This document shows positions 6,965 through 11,546 of a stretch of 11,546 nucleotides of DNA, one piece after another. Positions within the stretch are counted from its first letter, which is position 1, and the number at the start of each line of letters is the position of its first letter. Both the position numbers and the translations under genes were made by a program. Source of the stretch: Leptofilum sp050292445 (GTDB lineage: Bacteria; Chloroflexota; Anaerolineae; Promineifilales; Promineifilaceae); contig JBNKLQ010000202.1 in the NCBI GenBank assembly GCA_050292445.1, positions 1 through 11,546 on the forward strand, written 5' to 3'. Under the pieces are notes generated by a model that had not been told where the DNA came from, made no database searches, and saw only the letters and a program-made list of their open reading frames with translations.

Positions 6965-8389
6965 ATGGAAGCGTATTTAGAAGGTAATTTCACGGTTGGT
7001 GAGCAGCAAATTCATTACGTAGAAGCAGGAAAACAAGGGCGGCAAATTGCGCTGCTTATTCACGGCTGGTCTAGCTCCTGGTATGCCACCTCCCCGCTTT
7101 TAGGCCAGCTGGCACAGCGCTTTCATGTTATTGCCATCGACCTGCCCGGTTATGGGCAATCCCCCCCGTTAGTAGAAACCACGACTATTCCCAAATATGT
7201 TGACCTGTTGGCTGGCCTCATCGGCCAGATTAGTGACGGCCCTGTGGTGTTGGTGGGGCATTCAATGGGTGGCATGATCAGTGTGTCGCTGGCCTTGAGC
7301 CATCCTGTTTTGGTGGAGCGCATGGTATTGCTGAGTCCCACGATAAGCGGCCGTTTGTCCACAGCCATCAACTTATTTATCAGCCCCATCACCATGTTGG
7401 AACGGTTTGGTCTTGGCAGCCTGGTCGTGACTTCTGCTGAACGCGCTTTTGTAGGGTTGACGGATCGGTTGATGCGCCCGGTTTCTTTTGCCGAGCGCAC
7501 CGGCATCACTAAAGCGGATTACGAGCGGCTGCGCATGGATGCGCGGCGACCTGGCCAGGGGCGGGTGCGGGCTGAATGTTATCGGGCGATGCTGGACAAT
7601 GATTTAAGCGGCCGTTTGGCAGCTATCGAAACGCCTTCCCTGGTGATCTGGGGTGCGGAAGACAACACTGTGCCCTTGCGCGATGCGGGCGTGGTGGCTG
7701 ATGAATGGTCTGCCGCCGATTTGCGCATTCTGCCCAAGGCAGGGCATTGGCCCCAGTTTGAATCCCCCGACGTGACGCGCCGCATGGTAGCGGCTTTCCT
7801 GGGCCTGCCGCTGCACAGCAGTGCCCTTTTTAAGCCAGTAGAAGAAGATGAGCTGGCGCAGATTAATGAGATTGCCCAATTTTTGGTCAGCTCCGATGTG
7901 GGCAATGATTTAACATTACCGCAGCGGACACGTCTGGCGGCACAGTGCCAGGTGCGTGTTTTTGAGCCGGGCGACACAATTGCCGAGGCAACCGAGACTA
8001 GTGACGAACTATTTATTATTCAGAAAGGATATGTAGAAGTCTGGAAAGATCCAGAGAGTAATACGGGCGCTCATAACCACGAAAAAATCGAGCATGTGGC
8101 CAACCTTCGCGCCGGACAAATTACCGGCGAACTGGCGATGCTGGATCGGGGCGGGCGCAGTGCTGATCTGATTGCCGGTAGCGAAGGGGCTACTCTGCTG
8201 GTGCTGAGCCGCCAGCGGCTGATTGCCCTGGTAGAAGATGATTCGGAGCTGGGCGCGCGCTTTTTGTGGAATATGTCTATGGCAATGTCTAACCGGGTGC
8301 GCTTTGTTCTGTGGCAACTGAACCAGGAGCGCCGTCAGGGCGTAGCCGAGCAGGATGCTGCGTTTGGCAAGCTGCCAGTAAGAAGCTAA
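6965..8389 (+). CDS. Alpha/beta-fold hydrolase fused to a C-terminal cyclic-nucleotide-binding domain
   Basis: A 474-aa two-domain protein with no signal peptide, probably cytoplasmic. Residues about 10-280 are an alpha/beta hydrolase: oxyanion-hole HGW (33-35), DLPGYGQS strand-loop, nucleophile elbow GHSMGG with Ser100, acid Asp233 in GAEDN, and His261 in KAGHW. The triad is complete, so it should be an active esterase, lipase or related enzyme; the substrate cannot be read from sequence. Residues about 310-440 match a Crp/PKA-type cyclic-nucleotide-binding domain. The phosphate-binding cassette is G388-E389-L-A ... R398-S399-A, with Glu and Arg nine residues apart as in the PKA regulatory subunit, so cAMP or cGMP binding is plausible. 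No helix-turn-helix follows, so this is not a transcription factor. The likely logic is control of the hydrolase by cNMP (inference). It sits alone after a terminator and 264 bp before the CBS gene. Two near-copies of the ACGGCCGT octamer (GCGGCCGT) lie in it. Confidence 0.93.
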   Translation: MEAYLEGNFTVGEQQIHYVEAGKQGRQIALLIHGWSSSWYATSPLLGQLAQRFHVIAIDLPGYGQSPPLVETTTIPKYVDLLAGLIGQISDGPVVLVGHSMGGMISVSLALSHPVLVERMVLLSPTISGRLSTAINLFISPITMLERFGLGSLVVTSAERAFVGLTDRLMRPVSFAERTGITKADYERLRMDARRPGQGRVRAECYRAMLDNDLSGRLAAIETPSLVIWGAEDNTVPLRDAGVVADEWSAADLRILPKAGHWPQFESPDVTRRMVAAFLGLPLHSSALFKPVEEDELAQINEIAQFLVSSDVGNDLTLPQRTRLAAQCQVRVFEPGDTIAEATETSDELFIIQKGYVEVWKDPESNTGAHNHEKIEHVANLRAGQITGELAMLDRGGRSADLIAGSEGATLLVLSRQRLIALVEDDSELGARFLWNMSMAMSNRVRFVLWQLNQERRQGVAEQDAAFGKLPVRS

Positions 8390-8653
8390 CCAACACAAGA
8401 AACCGATCTGTTTTGGAACGCTGGCCTTGGTTTTGGGTCAACGTTTTTGTTGGGAGGGGGAGACGGCCGTATGTCACTTTTCCTTACCTGAATATCACCT
8501 CATATCTGTGACATTTGCCACCCGAATTTTTTCACTAATATCATTACACTTAAGCTTGACTTGGGAGAAATATAGTTCGCCAAAGGCACTTTGAAAACTC
8601 CTGAATTTTTAGGAATTTCCACACCAAACTAGCAATTGCTCAGGAGCGATGCC
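8390..8653 (+). other. Intergenic region between hydrolase and CBS genes
   Basis: No gene is supported in these 264 bases. They contain an exact ACGGCCGT octamer (8463-8470) and a 7-bp inverted repeat, ATGTCAC (8471-8477) with GTGACAT (8508-8514). There is also a weak promoter candidate, TTGCCA (8515-8520) with TAATAT (8536-8541), whose 15-bp spacing is short. A small hairpin TCCTGA...TTAGGA lies near 8600. The AT-rich stretch after 8520 is the likeliest place for a promoter of the CBS gene. Confidence 0.4.
8641..8646 (+). promoter_or_regulatory. Ribosome binding site of the CBS gene
   Basis: CAGGAG stands seven bases before the ATG at 8654. It lies inside the alternative longer frame that opens with TTG at 8636, which argues for the ATG as the true start. 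Confidence 0.75.
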
Positions 8654-9073
8654 ATGTTAACCACAAATGATTTAATGACAATCGATCCCGAAACTGTTAC
8701 CCAGGAAATGCCGCTGCGTGAAGTCGTCACAGCTATGAACCGCGCGAACATCCGCCAGGTTTTGGTTGTCGATGGCAAGAAACTGGTTGGGATTGTGACA
8801 GACCGGGATGTGCGCCTGGTGGTTAACTCCCCGTTGACCACAGAAGAGCCTCTGGACCGCCTGGACCTGCTGAATGACTTTACGGCACAAGATTGTATGA
8901 CGCCAAACCCACGGAGCGTTTCACCCGAAACGCCCATTCACAAGGTAGCTGAACTGTTGAGCATGTACAAGTTTGGTGCGCTGCCTGTGGTAAAAAATGA
9001 TGAGTTGGTGGGCATTATCACCGTGACGGATTTACTGAACCAGATGGCACTGATGCCAGAAACAGAAAAATAA
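8654..9073 (+). CDS. Tandem CBS-domain protein (Bateman module)
   Basis: A 139-aa soluble protein made almost entirely of two CBS domains, at about residues 8-62 and 74-135. Each shows the family pattern: a Met-Thr start (DLMTIDPETV, DCMTPNPRSV), a helix with a conserved small residue, then the central strand and turn (VLVVDGKKLVGIVTDRDV; ALPVVKNDELVGIITVTDL). No catalytic or DNA-binding domain is attached. Stand-alone CBS pairs usually bind adenine nucleotides (AMP, ATP, SAM) and regulate a partner protein. Length is normal for this class. The gene has a good ribosome binding site and ends in its own strong terminator, so it is the last gene of its transcription unit. Its partner is unknown; the hydrolase-cNBD gene upstream is the nearest candidate by position only. 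Contains no ACGGCCGT copy. Confidence 0.93.
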   Translation: MLTTNDLMTIDPETVTQEMPLREVVTAMNRANIRQVLVVDGKKLVGIVTDRDVRLVVNSPLTTEEPLDRLDLLNDFTAQDCMTPNPRSVSPETPIHKVAELLSMYKFGALPVVKNDELVGIITVTDLLNQMALMPETEK

Positions 9074-9074
9074 T

Positions 9075-9141
9075 AACGCTTCTCCTGTTGAAAGCGTTTA
9101 ACAAGAAACACCAGGCGTCCCCACGCCTGGTGTTTTCTTTT
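9075..9141 (+). terminator. Double hairpin with a textbook rho-independent terminator after the CBS gene
   Basis: Two bases after the stop, a small hairpin AACGCTT (9075-9081)/AAGCGTT (9092-9098) with a 10-nt loop comes first. The main terminator follows: a perfect 13-bp stem from AAACACCAGGCGT (9106-9118) and ACGCCTGGTGTTT (9123-9135), loop CCCC, tail TTTTCTTTT ending at 9141. The main hairpin is unambiguous; the role of the first is unknown. Confidence 0.93.
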
Positions 9142-9221
9142 GGCTGGTGATCTGTGAGCGTTTGCTTAACGGTCATTTAGATCAGGCTGGTCATTCACGG
9201 ATTACTCCTTACAATGGAATC

Positions 9222-10313
9222 ATGTCTCTATTGAACTTTTTTGCTTCGGCACCGAAACCCATCCCTCAAACACCGCAATCTTTCATACTGCCCCTGGTAG
9301 AACCGGTTACTGTCACGCGCTCGGATGATGATTTTATTCATTTGCAGTGGCAAGAAGTGGCTGAGCGGACAGTTATTTTTGCGGGTAGCAATCCGTATAA
9401 GTTAGCTGAGATGGCACCGGTGGTCACGGTCGGGAGCGCGCGAGAAGCGCTGGTGGCGGGCTTGAATACGGCCGTTCGTCATTATTTTCGCCTAGAGTTC
9501 CGGGGTGGGGCGTGGGACGGCCGTTCGCTGATGGTGGCCGAACGCGTGCTGCCGCTGCAAAAAGGGGTCAATTTGCGGGATGCCGGAGGTTACCACACCA
9601 AAGATGGCCAGATGGTTCGCTGGGGACAGCTGTACCGCTCTGGCAGTTTGTCCCGGTTGTCCCAGGCTGATTTGGTCTACTTGAAGCGGCTGGGGATTAA
9701 GCTGGTCAGCGATTTGCGCACGATGGATGAGCGTCAGAAGCAGCCAGATCGTTTGCCTGATGTGCCGGGATTGGTGGAACGGCCGTTGCCCATGGAAAGC
9801 GTGGATCGCTGGGAACGGCTACGTGGTGCTTTTACCGTCTTCTTCCGCAAGGGACGCATTGATGATTTTTTGCTTAAAGGCTACAAGCGGGTGATGATTG
9901 ATGGGAATGCCCACGTCATTGGCGAGCTTTTTCAGCGATTGGCCGACCCCGATCAACTGCCCGCGCTCATTCACTGCACCGCAGGCAAAGATCGCACCGG
10001 ACTAGTTGTGGCTATGCTGCTGCTAACGTTGGGCGTGCCGGAAGAAACTGTGCTAGCCGACTACACCTTGAGTAATTTGTTTTATGCCCATTTTCGCAAA
10101 GCCATTGCCGCTGATCTAAAACAGGTAGCCCCCTGGGGTGTCTCCGTGGATGATTTGCAAGATTTATTTTTGGTGAAGGCCAAAACACTGCAAGGCGCGT
10201 TGGACCACTTGCGGCAAACATATGGCTCGCTGGACAGCTACTTGCGCAATCAGGCAGGCGTGTCTGACGAAACGATTGCCCAACTGCGGCAAAATTGGCT
10301 GATAGATAGCTGA
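9222..10313 (+). CDS. Tyrosine-type protein phosphatase (MptpB/LipA-like) with an extra N-terminal domain
   Basis: A 363-aa protein, probably cytoplasmic (no signal peptide). Residues about 115-340 form a Y_phosphatase3-type catalytic domain. It has the family's N-terminal NLRDAGGY motif (from Asn117), GQLYRSGSLS, a DLRTMDERQ segment, and the P-loop HCTAGKDRTG with nucleophile Cys252 and phosphate-binding Arg258. The GKDRTG form of the CX5R loop is that of the M. tuberculosis PtpB / Listeria LipA group, which act on phosphotyrosine and in some cases on phosphoinositides. Residues 1-110 are not catalytic. They include a predicted beta-rich stretch (IHLQWQEV ... HYFRLEFRGG) that resembles a fibronectin-III-like fold, though I cannot assign it firmly. 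The start at ATG 9222 is chosen because the longer frame to GTG 9147 begins right at the preceding terminator; the ribosome binding site is weak (GGA at 9216-9218). The PAS gene starts 29 bp downstream, suggesting co-transcription. Three exact ACGGCCGT copies lie within it. Confidence 0.9.
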   Translation: MSLLNFFASAPKPIPQTPQSFILPLVEPVTVTRSDDDFIHLQWQEVAERTVIFAGSNPYKLAEMAPVVTVGSAREALVAGLNTAVRHYFRLEFRGGAWDGRSLMVAERVLPLQKGVNLRDAGGYHTKDGQMVRWGQLYRSGSLSRLSQADLVYLKRLGIKLVSDLRTMDERQKQPDRLPDVPGLVERPLPMESVDRWERLRGAFTVFFRKGRIDDFLLKGYKRVMIDGNAHVIGELFQRLADPDQLPALIHCTAGKDRTGLVVAMLLLTLGVPEETVLADYTLSNLFYAHFRKAIAADLKQVAPWGVSVDDLQDLFLVKAKTLQGALDHLRQTYGSLDSYLRNQAGVSDETIAQLRQNWLIDS

Positions 10314-10342
10314 TATGATTTTTAAAACATCATGTGATTTGT

Positions 10343-10954
10343 ATGGAAGAAACAAACTGGAATGTACTCCAAATCTTACCTGAAGCAATTGTTATCGTTG
10401 ATCATGAGCATAATATTCAATTTATGAATTCAGCGGCGATTGCGCTTTTTGGAGTTTTTGATGTTGGGGACTTCACTAGCAAACCGCTCTCAACTTTATC
10501 TGGTGGCGCGGGTCTAATGACTTATGAAAAACGAGTTGAGTTTGTTAATCAGATAAACAAGTCGGCACTTAACAAAGTTTCTAATCCTGAGCCAGACGAT
10601 GAGCAAAGGTGGATTGGTGGGCCGGAAGGTAAGCAGTTCTATTTCTTAGCCATACCATTTCGTTTTGCTGACCATTCAAAAACCGGTTTTGTCATTCGGA
10701 TCAATGACTTGACCAATGAGCGAAAAGCAATCAGTTACTTGACTAATTTGCCTTCAGAAATGGCTTCGCCTTTAGAAAGCATCCGAGGTTATGTGGAATT
10801 ACTCCAGTTAGAGCGTTTTTCTCACAACTTAACAGAGGAACAGCGTGGATTTGTCGCGTACATAAAGAATGGCTGCCAAAAGCTTCTTGAATTACGAAGA
10901 GATATTATTGATTTCAATAATCGAGTCCATACTGAAGATGAAAGTCAAATCTGA
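10343..10954 (+). CDS. PAS-domain protein with a HisKA-like dimerisation segment lacking the phospho-acceptor His and any ATPase domain
   Basis: A 203-aa soluble protein. Residues about 5-110 look like a PAS domain (LPEAIVIVDHEHNIQFMNSA is the typical first half; FLAIPFRF ... GFVIRINDLTNERKA the last strands and linker). Residues about 125-190 resemble the HisKA two-helix hairpin: PSEMASPLESIRGYVELL aligns with the usual SHELRTPLTSIRGYAELL. Ser138 sits where the phosphorylated His should be, and no HATPase domain follows the stop at 10952-10954. It therefore cannot act as a histidine kinase by itself. It may be a sensor/dimerisation subunit, a decoy partner, or a decayed kinase remnant. The nine sequence lines from 10381 to 10920 count to about 40% GC, clearly lower than neighbours at 55-65%, which hints at a separate origin. 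Start: ATG 10343 (GTG 10334 possible); no clear ribosome binding site. It lies 29 bp after the phosphatase and 25 bp before the radical SAM gene. Confidence 0.82.
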   Translation: MEETNWNVLQILPEAIVIVDHEHNIQFMNSAAIALFGVFDVGDFTSKPLSTLSGGAGLMTYEKRVEFVNQINKSALNKVSNPEPDDEQRWIGGPEGKQFYFLAIPFRFADHSKTGFVIRINDLTNERKAISYLTNLPSEMASPLESIRGYVELLQLERFSHNLTEEQRGFVAYIKNGCQKLLELRRDIIDFNNRVHTEDESQI

Positions 10955-10979
10955 TTGAACCACCCAGACAAACTTATCC

Positions 10980-11546
10980 ATGTTCCATATTACCATCATC
11001 TCCACTTACGATTTAGGCCACCAGCCGTTTGGGCTGGCGTCGCCGGCTGCGTGGTTGGCAGAGGCGGGGGCGGAGGTGACGTGTGTGGATGTGTCGTTAC
11101 GGCCGTTCCAACCCAAAATCGTACAAAACGCCAACCTCATCGCCTTTTACCTGCCCATGCACACTGCCACCCGGCTGGCTGTGGGACTCATCAAGCGGGT
11201 GCAGCGGATTAACCCGGAGGCGCACATTTGTGCCTACGGCCTGTATGCGCCTGTCAACGAAGCGTATTTGCGCCAGCTTGGTGTGCAAACCATTTTGGGC
11301 GGCGAATTTGAACAGGGATTGGTCGATCTGGCAGTGGCTCTGCGCGATGGTGCGCCCCTGCCTAACCTGCCTTCGGTTTCGCTCATGCGGCAGCAGTTTA
11401 AACGGCCGTCTCGCCAAACCTTGCCCCCACTCACCGAATACGCCTACCTGGAGACGCCCACTGGACGGCGCATTGTCGGCTACACAGAAGCGTCGCGGGG
11501 CTGTAAACATTTGTGTCGCCATTGCCCGATTGTGCCGGTGTATAAC
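10980..11546 (+). CDS. Radical SAM protein with B12-binding-like N-terminal domain (partial, 3' end beyond window)
   Basis: The frame opens at ATG 10980 (an in-frame TGA at 10956 excludes longer versions) and runs 189 codons to the window edge without a stop. Residues 1-130 start MFHITIISTYDLGHQPFGLA and have the alternating strand/helix pattern of a Rossmann-like B12-binding domain as found in B12-radical SAM proteins. The cobalamin-ligand motif DxHxxG is absent, so a base-off B12 ligand is not evident. At residues 175-182 stands CKHLCRHC, the CX3CX2C motif that binds the 4Fe-4S cluster and S-adenosylmethionine, preceded by a strand (IVGYTEASRG) typical of these enzymes. The opening DLGHQPFGLASPAAWL reminds me of the CUAEP/CCAEP-tail radical SAM family, but the diagnostic C-terminus is outside the window. 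Reaction and substrate unknown. No clear ribosome binding site; position 25 bp after the PAS gene suggests coupling. Two exact ACGGCCGT copies are inside. Confidence 0.9.
   Translation, partial: MFHITIISTYDLGHQPFGLASPAAWLAEAGAEVTCVDVSLRPFQPKIVQNANLIAFYLPMHTATRLAVGLIKRVQRINPEAHICAYGLYAPVNEAYLRQLGVQTILGGEFEQGLVDLAVALRDGAPLPNLPSVSLMRQQFKRPSRQTLPPLTEYAYLETPTGRRIVGYTEASRGCKHLCRHCPIVPVYN

Larger units (their letters stand above)
754..11409. repeat. Dispersed highly iterated palindrome ACGGCCGT (20 exact copies)
   Basis: Exact copies start at 754, 2278, 2539, 2813, 3317, 3335, 3563, 4225, 4801, 5815, 6035, 6146, 6647, 6918, 8463, 9468, 9517, 9779, 11099 and 11402. One-mismatch copies stand at 1051, 2187, 2679, 7347 and 7608. 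Thirteen lie in the macroglobulin gene, three in the phosphatase gene, two in the radical SAM gene and two between genes. None lies in the IS66 fragment, the CBS gene or the PAS gene. With about 57% GC and independent bases I expect about 0.3 copies in this length. Confidence 0.9.

Noticed and set aside
8555..8576. TTGACT followed by TATAGT upstream of the CBS gene as a promoter
   Set aside because: The boxes are only 9 bp apart, too close for a sigma-70 promoter.
10955..11212. Plus-strand open frame of 85 codons after the PAS gene
   Set aside because: It overlaps the radical SAM gene in another frame, and its Gly/Val-rich then Pro/His-rich translation has no motif.

Overview
The window is about 11.5 kb of moderately GC-rich (by eye roughly 55-60%) bacterial DNA. 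The gene content suits a monoderm environmental bacterium, and my best guess is a Chloroflexota (Anaerolineae-like) genome. That guess rests on the very large lipoprotein macroglobulin with a Pro/Thr linker behind its lipobox, the signalling proteins and the general style of the genes. No taxonomic marker such as rRNA is present, so it is inference only.

Layout. Positions 1-371 hold the 5' end of an IS66-family insertion sequence on the minus strand: a transposase N-terminus cut by the window edge, with a probable element end near 371. A 226-bp spacer with a possible promoter follows. Positions 598-6687 encode one giant exported lipoprotein (2029 aa) with four bacterial Ig-like domains followed by a full alpha-2-macroglobulin core. 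Its thioester motif is degenerate: the Cys is kept and the Glu-Gln is lost. Just after it lie a heptamer repeat/hairpin and a strong intrinsic terminator. Positions 6965-8389 encode an alpha/beta hydrolase fused to a cyclic-nucleotide-binding domain. Positions 8654-9073 encode a small tandem-CBS protein that ends in a textbook terminator. Positions 9222 to the window end hold three closely spaced genes that probably form an operon: a CxxGKDRTG tyrosine phosphatase with an extra N-terminal domain, an AT-rich PAS plus pseudo-HisKA protein, and the start of a radical SAM protein with a B12-binding-like N-terminus.

Apart from the IS66 gene, everything is on the plus strand. The macroglobulin and CBS genes have their own terminators, so there are at least three transcription units: macroglobulin; hydrolase-cNBD with or without CBS; phosphatase-PAS-radical SAM. 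The middle and right parts are rich in ligand-sensing modules (cNMP-binding, CBS, PAS) beside effector enzymes (hydrolase, phosphatase, radical SAM). A signalling theme is plausible, but no joint pathway is shown.

The most unusual signal is not a gene. The palindromic octamer ACGGCCGT occurs 20 times in the window against well under one expected by chance. It is spread over coding and non-coding DNA and over several genes, much like the highly iterated palindrome HIP1 of cyanobacteria.
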